46,571 nucleotides of DNA from contig JANYIG010000113.1 in assembly GCA_025358765.1 (NCBI GenBank), positions 1 to 46,571 of the forward strand, read 5' to 3'. This document shows, one piece after another, positions 18,066-26,390 of the stretch; position 1 is the stretch's first letter; each line of letters begins with the position of its first letter. Origin of the DNA: Candidatus Kapaibacterium sp. (GTDB taxonomy: Bacteria > Bacteroidota > Ignavibacteria > Kapaibacteriales > UBA4661). Below the pieces are notes generated by a model. The model did no database searches, was not told the origin of the DNA, and saw nothing but the letters and a program-made list of their open reading frames with translations. The translations under genes and the position numbers were made by a program.

Positions 18066-19382
18066 TTACTTTTTACGAGGTGAGTAGGTGATTTCTAATT
18101 TGGGTCGTTTTGTCGGATCGGGATCGTTCACTCCGTAAAACACCATACGGCTCAAATCGGTCGTTTCGTGGTAGTCAGGAGTCACATTAAAATATCGCAC
18201 TTCCGTATCCCTTGTCGCCTGAAGAACCATTGTTCTGCTGGTAACACTACCCGTAGTACTTTCCACTAACCGCTCAATGATGGAAGACAAACTGTTGAAC
18301 TTGATATCTGTCGTGCGACCAAATACGTATTGATTCGTCCCTTCAACGCGGATTCCTGGCACAGCCGGAACACCATCGGCACTTATCAGAGGAATACTGC
18401 TATCGGTTGTAGGAAATTTAAGATACAGTGTGTCTAACATGCCGCGATTGCTCAACCGTGAGGCATCTGGATTCCATGTAAGTGTAAGTTTTGCATTATG
18501 GACGAACGACAACATCGGAATCACGCTGAGGTCAAGCGTAACCAATGAGCGATACAGCACTCCTGGTTGTACAACGATAGATGTTGGATTTGTGGGACGC
18601 TCATCCGTTACAAACGTTGCGAACGAACGCTCAGAGAAGCTATAATATGTATCCAGCGTGTCGCTTTTACGGCGGATTTTCACCTCAATGTAGCTCGAAT
18701 TTGGCTCTATAAAGCGAATGACGGAGGAAGATTTATTAGCCAATATCGCCAGACCATTAATTTTTGTAATCGATGTATCTGTCTGCAACCATGATAAGAT
18801 TAGACGAGGGTCCAACCGCACTCGCACCGTCTCTTTTAACGTCAGATCAACCGCGAGTTTTCCAACAAACGAACCAACGGTGCGCCCATACACTAACCCC
18901 GTCTGTTCTAAGGCGTTTAGATCGCCAAGTGTAGCTGTGGTGGCAATGGATGACCAATCTTTCTGAACCTCTGTCACCTTAAAATTGTGATTATTCCTCA
19001 CTGTATCACCAAACAGAAATGTCGTGGTTGGTAGAACAAGATGTGCCGTAATATCATTTGATGTAACATCCGGAAAAAGAACGGCAAGCGGAATAAACGG
19101 CACATTGAAATTGATAAACGTTTTCGCTTCGGTTGTACCTGCCTTGCCTACAAACCAACCGTCAAGATTGAGTACTTTATGTACTGTATCGGATCGGATT
19201 GTACTGATAAGCGGGAGGGAGTCCGAATTGAGTTGTAGCAATTGGATGGAAGTTGCTGGTAAAATCTCACTACCAACAACGCCCGGTCTGTCGTTGCAGG
19301 ACGTAAAGAATCCGCAAACAAAAGCACAAGCGATAAGGAAATAGATTTGATAATGTTGATACACAAATTGAACGGTGACCAT
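18066..19382 (-). CDS. DUF4270-like lipoprotein
   Basis: A 438-residue lipoprotein. The N-terminus has a membrane stretch ending in FFTSCND, so Cys near residue 29 would be lipidated. The body is beta-rich; it carries DGWFVGKAGTTEAKTFINFN early, then blocks on strand-like repeats, and ends DDP-TKRPKLEITYSPRKK-like sequence. In Bacteroidota, DUF4270 genes commonly lie next to glycogen synthase, and that synteny, together with the lipobox and length, is my main reason for the call. Function is unknown. It lies 42 bases after glgA and three before the FadL-like gene. Confidence 0.6.
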   Translation of the reverse strand: MVTVQFVYQHYQIYFLIACAFVCGFFTSCNDRPGVVGSEILPATSIQLLQLNSDSLPLISTIRSDTVHKVLNLDGWFVGKAGTTEAKTFINFNVPFIPLAVLFPDVTSNDITAHLVLPTTTFLFGDTVRNNHNFKVTEVQKDWSSIATTATLGDLNALEQTGLVYGRTVGSFVGKLAVDLTLKETVRVRLDPRLILSWLQTDTSITKINGLAILANKSSSVIRFIEPNSSYIEVKIRRKSDTLDTYYSFSERSFATFVTDERPTNPTSIVVQPGVLYRSLVTLDLSVIPMLSFVHNAKLTLTWNPDASRLSNRGMLDTLYLKFPTTDSSIPLISADGVPAVPGIRVEGTNQYVFGRTTDIKFNSLSSIIERLVESTTGSVTSRTMVLQATRDTEVRYFNVTPDYHETTDLSRMVFYGVNDPDPTKRPKLEITYSPRKK

Positions 19383-19424
19383 GAGCAGTGAATGTCTGGT
19401 GATGATGTTCGATGATAATGTGGG

Positions 19425-20906
19425 TTACGCAGACAATAAAAGTTTACGATAAATTTCCTCGTATTTTTTCGAGGAATTACCCCACGAATGGTCTTCCTTC
19501 ATGCCATTGCGAACGACATGTTGCCACACATCTTGGTCTTTGTAGGTTTCGAGCGCTTTGCGAATGGCTTTCAGCATATCGCCCGCCTCGAATTTGTTAA
19601 ACAAGAAGCCATTGCCTTTTTTGGTTTTGTCATCAAACTCTTTTACTGTATCAATCAAGCCACCCGTCGCTCGTACAATAGGAACAGCACCGTAAGCAAA
19701 GGAATACAATTGATTCAAACCACACGGCTCAAAGAGCGATGGCATTAAATACATATCCGCGCCAGCTTCCATCAAATGGGAAAGCGGCTCGTCGAAGCCA
19801 ATTTTTACACTGAGTTTATCGGGGTATCTTTTCATGAGCGCTTTTAGCACATCTTCGATGTCTTTGTCACCTTCACCAAGTATCAGAAGCTGCACATCCT
19901 CGGCAAAGAGCTTTTCAGATGCTTGTTTCAAAAGCGAGAAACCTTTTTGCTCTACAAGGCGCGAAACCATAGCAATGACAGGCGTTTCCGGCTTAAATTC
20001 CAATTCAAATTTTTCGACGAGAGCCTCTTTGTTATCAGCTTTTTTCTCCAACGAATCCACCGTGTATCGCTTGGTTATGAGCTTGTCTTTGTCAGGTGTC
20101 CAGATGGTGGTATCAATACCGTTGACAATCGGCGTAAACACATCCTTGCGTTTTTTAAGAATAGCATTCAAGCCGTTTGTCAGTTCTGTGTCCGCAAGAA
20201 GTTCTTTAGCGTATGTATCACTCACAGTCGTGATGTGATCAGCGTAGAGCAAGCCCGCTTTCATGAAATTGAACTTATTCTTATGTTTTACATCTTCAGC
20301 AAAATTTTCGGCAAAACCCGTTTTGCGGAAAGTTTCTTTGAATGGGAACACACCTTGATTGCTGACATTATGAATCGTAAACACAACTTTGGTGTTCTTG
20401 AACTTATCGGGGTACATCGCCTTCATGTACATTGGAACAATCGCCGTGTGCCAATCGTTGCAATGCACCACGTTCGGGAACCAACCCAACAGCAAACATG
20501 TCTGAATCACCGAGCGGGCAAAGAAAATAAACCGTTCGTCGTTATCCTCGTACTCAAGACCAGTTTCGGGGTCGCTGTATAAGCCCCATTTGGAATCGAA
20601 ATAATGATTGTTTGTCGTCATATACGCCTGCACTTTCGTGCGTGTATTAACGATAGAGGAGGATTTGACGGTTGCGAGTTCCTGTGTGTCACCAACAACA
20701 ATAGGAATATCTTTCAGGCGGTTAATCTCGTGGATACGATTTTTGCGCTCGCTGATGGCACCGTATTTGGGCAGCATCACACGAACATCGTGTTCCAAAT
20801 CTCGCAGTGCTAATGGTAGACCGAATGCAACATCAGCAACGCCACCCGTTTTTGCAATAGGGTAAATTTCACTCGCTACGAAGAGAATACTAAAAGGTTT
20901 TGCCAT
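19425..20906 (-). CDS. glgA: Glycogen/starch synthase
   Basis: GT5 glucosyltransferase that extends alpha-1,4-glucan from ADP- or UDP-glucose. From ATG 20906 (about 493 aa, GGAAG just upstream) it begins MAKPFSILFVASEIYPIAKT, with the KTGG substrate loop at residues 19-22 followed by VADVAFGLPLAL. Further marks are NDWHTAIVPMYMKAMYP, TIHNVSNQGVFPF (family usually IHN..YQG), and the C-terminal EPCGLNQLYSFAYGAVPIVR, TGGLIDTV. The open frame to 21023 adds a segment without family likeness. It leads a minus-strand run with a DUF4270-like lipoprotein and outer-membrane proteins and has a good promoter at 21047-21077. Confidence 0.95.
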   Translation of the reverse strand: MAKPFSILFVASEIYPIAKTGGVADVAFGLPLALRDLEHDVRVMLPKYGAISERKNRIHEINRLKDIPIVVGDTQELATVKSSSIVNTRTKVQAYMTTNNHYFDSKWGLYSDPETGLEYEDNDERFIFFARSVIQTCLLLGWFPNVVHCNDWHTAIVPMYMKAMYPDKFKNTKVVFTIHNVSNQGVFPFKETFRKTGFAENFAEDVKHKNKFNFMKAGLLYADHITTVSDTYAKELLADTELTNGLNAILKKRKDVFTPIVNGIDTTIWTPDKDKLITKRYTVDSLEKKADNKEALVEKFELEFKPETPVIAMVSRLVEQKGFSLLKQASEKLFAEDVQLLILGEGDKDIEDVLKALMKRYPDKLSVKIGFDEPLSHLMEAGADMYLMPSLFEPCGLNQLYSFAYGAVPIVRATGGLIDTVKEFDDKTKKGNGFLFNKFEAGDMLKAIRKALETYKDQDVWQHVVRNGMKEDHSWGNSSKKYEEIYRKLLLSA

Positions 20907-21322
20907 GCTTCCGTTATGATTACGACCCGAGAATGAAAGAATGAAAGAGCAAGAAAAACCTGCGAAAATACTTGTGGAAATGGGCGAAAAAAGCGTATCT
21001 TTCATTCTTTGCTTCTTTTCCAATCCGCTCTTTTTTAGTCAAGCTACAAAGGTACGGAAAAAATGTGGAAAAATCAACGACACCTCGCAAGGAGAATGTT
21101 AAGAGGCTGTTAATTATGCATAAACTTCAATGCAAATGTTGAGAACATGCCACATCTATAGCGTCTGCCATACACCTCGAGAACTGCCTTTACAACTACC
21201 GTCGGCGAATCCCTCACAGTGTAGAATAACATCAGAATCTGCTTTGTGACACCTTAAACAATCCAACGTGGATTGGAAATTTCGCAATTAATTCGGAACG
21301 TGTTAGCAATCTGATTTCAGAG
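20907..21322. other. Intergenic region upstream of glgA
   Basis: A 416-base gap. It holds the glgA promoter with a leader of about 130 bases, and a small hairpin (CAATCCA at 21259-21265 with TGGATTG at 21269-21275) just past the glycosyltransferase stop. That hairpin lacks a U-run, so it is a poor terminator. No open frame with coding character and no RNA gene is recognised in the remainder. Confidence 0.6.
21047..21077 (-). promoter_or_regulatory. FCB-type promoter for glgA
   Basis: Minus strand: TTG (21075-21077), exactly 20 bases, TACCTTTG (21047-21054). This fits the Bacteroidetes consensus. Transcription would begin near 21040, leaving about 130 bases of leader before ATG 20906. Confidence 0.62.
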
Positions 21323-22510
21323 TCATCGAATGTCTCGCAAAATTTGCTCAAACACTTCATGAATCTGTCCGAAGCCGTTTTGCTGCACCCTGCGGTGGAT
21401 ATTGGCAGCAAAATCTATAGTAGAGCGCAACGTCCAAAAGCGCTTCACAGCTTGTGCAATTGCCTCTGGCGATTCCGGCTCAACCACCAATCCTGTTTGT
21501 TCTTCGTCCACAAACTCCGCCAGCCCACCCACTCGCGTAACGATGACGGGTTTCTGGAATCCATATGCAATGCTCAAAATACCGCTTTGCGTTCCACTTC
21601 TATACGGCATCATCACAACATCGCATACGTTGTAAAACCGACCAACTTCCTCATTTGAGATAAATTCATTGACTACTTTTACATTGTGCTCTATCCCTAA
21701 TTCCTGTATCAACCCCGTATAAAATTCTGGTTCGTCGTAGAACTCGCCTGCTACCAAGAGTTTAGCATTTGGGTTGTCTCGCATAATCTGTGGCATGGCG
21801 CGGAGCAATACATCCAAACCCTTGTATTTCCGCACATAACCAAAAAAGAGCAATACGTCATTGTCCGGCGCAAACCCAAAGTCCTCTTTTTTTGCGCTGG
21901 CGCTTTCGGGAACGTCATAGAAATCAAAAATCGGCAACTCGGAACGATAGATTGTTCGAGAATCGCGGGAGGCTGCAAGCGGTTTCATATCTTGTGCTAC
22001 TTTATCCGAAAGCGCGAGGAACGCCGACGCATAATACAAGCCGATACTGGTCAGAAGGCGATCAATCGCACGGGACTCGTGCGAAATCATATTTTCCGTG
22101 ATGAAAAGCGTTTTGTTGCGGTATTCCGCACCAAGCAGCATAGACACTGCATAGTGGCAGGGTCCGAAAAACGGATTCCACCAATCAAACACTACCAAAT
22201 CCGGCTTGAGTGCTTTAATACGCTTTGCGGTTTGGAACCACGAAAACGGATTGATAGAATTTAGCAGCCGTTCGCTTGGAAGCCGCATTGCAACAGATTG
22301 GCTTTTGTCAAACTGTGTCGTTCCGGGGAATAACAACGACGGATACAACAGCGAGTAGTTAATAAGCGTCACGTCGAAATGCGGCTCACGGCTTGTATCC
22401 GTCAGCGCTTCGTACAAATGGGACACAAACAGCGCATTACCGCCACGATACGGATAGGCGGGACCAATCAGGACGATGCTTTTTCGGGTGCTTTTTTTTT
22501 CGTGCTTCAT
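21323..22510 (-). CDS. Glycosyltransferase, GT4 family
   Basis: About 395 residues, GT-B fold. After a basic start it reads SIVLIGPAYPYRGGNALFVS (glycine-rich N-terminal loop). The C-terminal donor domain shows VLLFFGYVRKYKGLDVLLRA, AKLLVAGEF, then MMPYRSGTQSGILSIAYGFQ and VGGLAEFVDEEQTGLVVEPE, the usual GT4 nucleotide-sugar site. ATG 22510 is used; AGGAGG sits only one base before it, closer than normal, but no other sensible start exists. It begins five bases after the YfhO-like stop, so the two are coupled, pointing to cell-surface glycan or lipid-linked sugar assembly. Acceptor and sugar are not predictable. Confidence 0.88.
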   Translation of the reverse strand: MKHEKKSTRKSIVLIGPAYPYRGGNALFVSHLYEALTDTSREPHFDVTLINYSLLYPSLLFPGTTQFDKSQSVAMRLPSERLLNSINPFSWFQTAKRIKALKPDLVVFDWWNPFFGPCHYAVSMLLGAEYRNKTLFITENMISHESRAIDRLLTSIGLYYASAFLALSDKVAQDMKPLAASRDSRTIYRSELPIFDFYDVPESASAKKEDFGFAPDNDVLLFFGYVRKYKGLDVLLRAMPQIMRDNPNAKLLVAGEFYDEPEFYTGLIQELGIEHNVKVVNEFISNEEVGRFYNVCDVVMMPYRSGTQSGILSIAYGFQKPVIVTRVGGLAEFVDEEQTGLVVEPESPEAIAQAVKRFWTLRSTIDFAANIHRRVQQNGFGQIHEVFEQILRDIR

Positions 22511-22515
22511 GCCTC

Positions 22516-25095
22516 CTAACCCTGCTTTTTTCGTGTTTGCGTCCACTGCCACACCCCGCCAGCAAGCAGCAGGATTGTGACCACATTCCCCGCAAGGCTC
22601 AAATTTTTACCTATCGCAAAGTTATTCGACGTAAATCGCATTTCCACCGTGTGTTTGCCCGCTGGCACAATCACACCGCGAAAAGCATAATCCACTTTCA
22701 GAATATCCGTCTCTTTGCCATCCACAAACGCCTTCCAGCCTGCCGGATAATACACCTCGCTCATAAAAAGCAGATTGTTTCCCGTTGCTATGGCTTCGAG
22801 TTTGATGTATTCGTTCTTGTAATCCAATATTTTCACGTTTTCAATGTTCGTCATTAAATTACCCGCAACCGTATCAATGGTCTGTGCGAGCGGCTTTTCG
22901 AGGTAGGCGGTTTCGAGGGCAGAAAAATTACCATCCCGCAGATGCCCCAAAATATCCATTGCCGAAGCAACTTCTACGCGGCTGACAAAGAAGGCTCGGG
23001 GCAGCACCGATGGATTGTCATAGACAAGCGCTCCCGTTTCGTTCGAGCGGAATACGGGCTGCGTAGATTCACTGAACGGGCGGTCGAACACAAGGTATTT
23101 TACGTTCATCAGGTTCCACAAAAACGGGTTGAACACGACCGAACCCCCACCTTTGCCCGCAACGTCCAGCAAATCCTGATAAACACGCAACTTTGCTGAG
23201 TGATACCCGTGAACGTGCTGCAAACCAAAATACGCCGGAACATTCGCCTCTGTGGTCAAATCTGCAATGCGGAACAATGTTGAATCTTGCTTGATAAAAC
23301 TCACGACATCGGTTTTGCGGAACGCTGTTTCTTGCAGCTTTTCTTTGGAGATTTCCATCGGACGCACTCCCACGCGCCATAAATCCACCACGAGCAACAG
23401 CCCGAAGACACCGAATAGAAGCGTCTTGGAAAACGTTTTTCGCATAAACAGCCACGCGGACAACATGAATGCAATGCCGATAAAACCTGTCACGTACCAA
23501 TCGGATTTCATTTCGTTGAACACAAAGGAATACACTTGTTGCGCCGCTTCTTTATTCTCGCCAAATTTCTGCGCCTCAACCGCTTGTTTGATGTATCCTT
23601 GTTCACCCACTGAACCGTAAATAAAACCCGTCACAAGAAACACGCCCGCAGCAATCACGCCATAGAGCAAGTATTTTTTCACCGCCTCGTTTGAATGCTC
23701 GTTTGAACGTTCGTTTGAACGCTCATTGGAACGCTCGCGCCATGCCACAAGCGCTGCAATCCCAAAACCCGCCAAAATCGGCACGGCAAACTGCAACAGC
23801 GCCAGTACCATCTGCGGCGCACGAAATTTGTTGAAGTTCGGCACGAAATTGAAAAATAGATTGTACAAAAGCGGCATATTCCGCCCGAACGAGAGCAGCA
23901 GTGCAAACACCGACAGCGCAATCAAAAACTGCACAAACGTATCACGCCAATACCGCGCAACACCAATGATGGCAAGCATCAGCACACCGATGCCCATGTA
24001 ATTTGCAGCATCCGTGAACGGCATTTGCCCCCAATATGTGCGAAGCGTCATTACCCGCCCGCCCGTTGCTGCGCCTTTGTACTCCATTTTACCAAAACCG
24101 TAGTAGTTCGGCACAACGAACGTAATCATCTCTTCGGGGCTGAACGACCAGTTTGTGGCATAGTCGTAGTCGTTGCCGCCGTTCGCATCTTGTTTTGCAC
24201 CTACGGTCTTCTCGATAGGCGCAGTACCACGTGTCGAATAAGATGTGTATTCCATCACCGACAAATAACGGTCTGCCGCCATTGCGAACGACAACCCGCC
24301 CGCCACCACAAGGATTCCCGCTGCACGAAGTACACCAACAACAGACTCTTTTTTTATGAGACGCGAGATAAGTTCAAACGCAATGTACAGCCCAAAACAA
24401 CACACGCCGTAAAACGCCATCTGCACGTGCGTGGATTCGACCAAAATGTGCGTGACAACCACCAACAAAGCGGCGTAGAGCAACGAGAAGCGTTCGCGCA
24501 ATTTTTCAAGACAAAGCAAAATGTACGGGAAAGTCATCAGCGCCATTGGTTTCGTGTTATGACCAATCATCACCCACACAATGACAAACGTCGAAAACAC
24601 CGCCGCAAATGCCGTAAAAAACGCTGTAAACCGCTCGTGCTGTTTTGCTCGCATCAGCAAATACATCCCAATGCCGTATATCATGTAATACGTTGCTACG
24701 CGAGCCGCATCGCTGCGGAAGATTCCCCCAAAACCGTTCGTGATGCCGTAGAACACGACCATAATAACATCCCACCATCGGTCGCCCGTTGTGAGCAGTG
24801 CCGCATAACTCGGCATTCCCGAAAAAATATTCGGAATCCAGAGCGGAAATTCTCCCGCTCGCTTGGCAGCATCGAGGTACGGTGCAAAACTGCCGGACGC
24901 GATGTTATCCGACGCAGCAAATACACCGCCGCCAAAGATTACACCTCGAAAAAACAGCAACAAGGCTATCGCGATACCGACGCAATAGAGCCAGTCGTGA
25001 TATTTTTCGGGAATAAGAGGTTTTTTAGCGGCGTGTGGTTTGACGTGTTTTGTGTCGTGTGCGCCATGCACGTGACGGGGTGTTTGTTTGGACAT
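22516..25095 (-). CDS. YfhO-like polytopic membrane protein
   Basis: About 859 residues from ATG 25095 with some 12-13 membrane segments. The N-terminal part (FFRGVIFGGGVFAASDNIAS, FPLWIPNIFSGMPSYAAL) and the soluble C-terminal part (SEVYYPAGWKAFVDGKETDI, YAFRGVIVPAGKHTVEMRF) match the YfhO family, GT-C-like membrane proteins linked to glycosylation of cell-wall or lipid-linked polymers. A basic, histidine-rich leader (HVHGAHDTKHVKPHAAKK) precedes the first segment. A four-unit SNER-type tandem repeat lies in a loop near residue 460. The GT4 gene follows at five bases, an apt partner. Confidence 0.85.
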   Translation of the reverse strand: MSKQTPRHVHGAHDTKHVKPHAAKKPLIPEKYHDWLYCVGIAIALLLFFRGVIFGGGVFAASDNIASGSFAPYLDAAKRAGEFPLWIPNIFSGMPSYAALLTTGDRWWDVIMVVFYGITNGFGGIFRSDAARVATYYMIYGIGMYLLMRAKQHERFTAFFTAFAAVFSTFVIVWVMIGHNTKPMALMTFPYILLCLEKLRERFSLLYAALLVVVTHILVESTHVQMAFYGVCCFGLYIAFELISRLIKKESVVGVLRAAGILVVAGGLSFAMAADRYLSVMEYTSYSTRGTAPIEKTVGAKQDANGGNDYDYATNWSFSPEEMITFVVPNYYGFGKMEYKGAATGGRVMTLRTYWGQMPFTDAANYMGIGVLMLAIIGVARYWRDTFVQFLIALSVFALLLSFGRNMPLLYNLFFNFVPNFNKFRAPQMVLALLQFAVPILAGFGIAALVAWRERSNERSNERSNEHSNEAVKKYLLYGVIAAGVFLVTGFIYGSVGEQGYIKQAVEAQKFGENKEAAQQVYSFVFNEMKSDWYVTGFIGIAFMLSAWLFMRKTFSKTLLFGVFGLLLVVDLWRVGVRPMEISKEKLQETAFRKTDVVSFIKQDSTLFRIADLTTEANVPAYFGLQHVHGYHSAKLRVYQDLLDVAGKGGGSVVFNPFLWNLMNVKYLVFDRPFSESTQPVFRSNETGALVYDNPSVLPRAFFVSRVEVASAMDILGHLRDGNFSALETAYLEKPLAQTIDTVAGNLMTNIENVKILDYKNEYIKLEAIATGNNLLFMSEVYYPAGWKAFVDGKETDILKVDYAFRGVIVPAGKHTVEMRFTSNNFAIGKNLSLAGNVVTILLLAGGVWQWTQTRKKQG
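23687..23734 (-). repeat. Four 12-base tandem repeats inside the YfhO-like gene
   Basis: Four units of TCGTTTGAACGC-type sequence (plus strand) run end to end, the middle two almost identical. They encode RSNERSNERSNEHSNE on the minus strand, a polar loop between membrane segments. Unit length keeps frame. Confidence 0.8.
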
Positions 25096-25172
25096 GAGTA
25101 CGGTTCGTTTGAGTGTTAAGGGATGAATTTTAACTTGCGAAATCTTGCTTGCATCGGTATTCTTTATGTTTC

Positions 25173-25625
25173 CTAGGCTTTTGCCTCTTTTTCTATCCAA
25201 ATCGTCACAGGTCCGTCGTTCACGAGTTCCACGTCCATCATCGCTGCAAAAATGCCGGATGCGACCACAAGACCGCTTGTTGTTTTCAAATGCTGGAGCA
25301 TATTGTTATAGAGTGGTTCGGCATGGCTTGGATGCGCCGCGCCCGTGTAACCCGGTCGGAAGCCTTTTTGTGCGTCGCCGTAAAGAGTAAATTGCGACAC
25401 AAGCAAGATACCGCCTTGCACATCGCGCACGGAAAGGTTCATTTTGCCTTCGGCATCCGAAAAAATACGGAGATTCACAAGTTTATTGCTCATCCATTCC
25501 ATTTCCGCCTCTGTGTCCGTCGGCGCAATGCCCACAAACACAAGGATTCCTTGCCCAATCTGCCCCGTAATGTTACCATCAACCGTTACAGACGCTCGTT
25601 TTACCCGTTGAATCAATAGCCGCAT
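25173..25625 (-). CDS. dtd: D-aminoacyl-tRNA deacylase
   Basis: Hydrolyses D-amino acids (and glycine from tRNA-Ala) mis-charged on tRNA; cytoplasmic homodimer. 150 residues from ATG 25625, beginning MRLLIQRVKRASVTVDG as usual. The catalytic cross-subunit motifs are clear: SQFTLYGD near residue 77 and the GPVT of ELVNDGPVTIWIE near residue 138. Normal family length. It lies between the DUF457 gene and the YfhO-like gene on the minus strand, 37 and 77 bases away. Confidence 0.97.
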   Translation of the reverse strand: MRLLIQRVKRASVTVDGNITGQIGQGILVFVGIAPTDTEAEMEWMSNKLVNLRIFSDAEGKMNLSVRDVQGGILLVSQFTLYGDAQKGFRPGYTGAAHPSHAEPLYNNMLQHLKTTSGLVVASGIFAAMMDVELVNDGPVTIWIEKEAKA

Positions 25626-25662
25626 ATCACGCAGTTTTTTTTCCAAAAGACCAAGTAATTTT

Positions 25663-26295
25663 CTACATCAACCGCATGTCCCGCAAACACGCATACACCA
25701 ACAAGCCAGCCACTATGTATGCAGCAGTCGTGGATACTAATGATGGCGCAGTAAATTTGAACGCGGAACCAAACGATTGTTTGGGCGAAATCCGCACGCC
25801 CTCGAAGTTTACAAAGGAAAACATTTCGTCAATCATCAAATGCACAACAAAGCCAAACAGTGCGCTCGCAGCAGCAGCGTTTTTGATGGATACAGGCGAA
25901 AGCCGGAAACCCCAATACACAAGTGCTGCCCACGCTATTGCGATCGGAATACTGTGAAAGATGCCCCGATGGACGCAAAATTGCGACATCAGGCTTCGCA
26001 GCCCGTATTTAACGACGACGTAGAGGGCAAGCGCTGTCAAAATCATCTTTGAGGGTGATGTGAAGCCCAGACTCTGCGCGGCAAATACAGGAATGACAAC
26101 GCTTGCAAGCCCAAAGCCCATATCATTCGGCGTACTGTGCGGGCTGTCAATATCCGGCAGCAAACTCGATACGCAGGCTATCACCCCAAATGCCGTGGCA
26201 TCGGCAAGCGGTGTTTGGAGTTTAAAATATGCCGCCGCGCCGCATACAGCGCCTGCAACCATACCCCCGCTTAGATGATGAACGAAATTTCCCAT
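25663..26295 (-). CDS. DUF457/YdjM-type membrane metal-dependent hydrolase
   Basis: A 210-residue protein with about four to five membrane segments. It has the conserved histidine/aspartate sites of the YdjM (DUF457) group: an early HHLSGG, LLPDIDSPHS (about 45-54), HRGIFHS (109-115) and HLMIDE (about 160). Its activity is uncertain; the family is annotated as metal-dependent hydrolase from these motifs. A promoter-like site lies 31 bases upstream, so it probably leads an operon with dtd and the YfhO-like and GT4 genes. The start has no ribosome site and a very short leader. Confidence 0.85.
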   Translation of the reverse strand: MGNFVHHLSGGMVAGAVCGAAAYFKLQTPLADATAFGVIACVSSLLPDIDSPHSTPNDMGFGLASVVIPVFAAQSLGFTSPSKMILTALALYVVVKYGLRSLMSQFCVHRGIFHSIPIAIAWAALVYWGFRLSPVSIKNAAAASALFGFVVHLMIDEMFSFVNFEGVRISPKQSFGSAFKFTAPSLVSTTAAYIVAGLLVYACLRDMRLM

Positions 26296-26325
26296 AATTT
26301 ACACGGCATTTTTTCGTAGTTTCAT

Positions 26326-26356
26326 CAAATTTAGCGATAATTGCCCTGCTAACCAA
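26326..26356 (-). promoter_or_regulatory. FCB-type promoter for the DUF457-dtd-yfhO-GT4 series
   Basis: Minus strand: TTG (26354-26356), 20-base spacer, TAAATTTG (26326-26333). The start codon is at 26295, giving a leader of some 25 bases. Confidence 0.58.
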
Positions 26357-26390
26357 TACAAGCAATGATTTCACGTTTATACACAATCAA

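Noticed and set aside
19923-20582. 219-codon plus-strand open frame over glgA
   Set aside because: Opposite strand of an unmistakable glycogen synthase; no recognisable motif.
24025-25119. 364-codon plus-strand open frame opposite the YfhO-like gene
   Set aside because: Arg/His/Cys-rich sequence without family likeness, on the strand opposite a clear membrane protein. A shadow frame.
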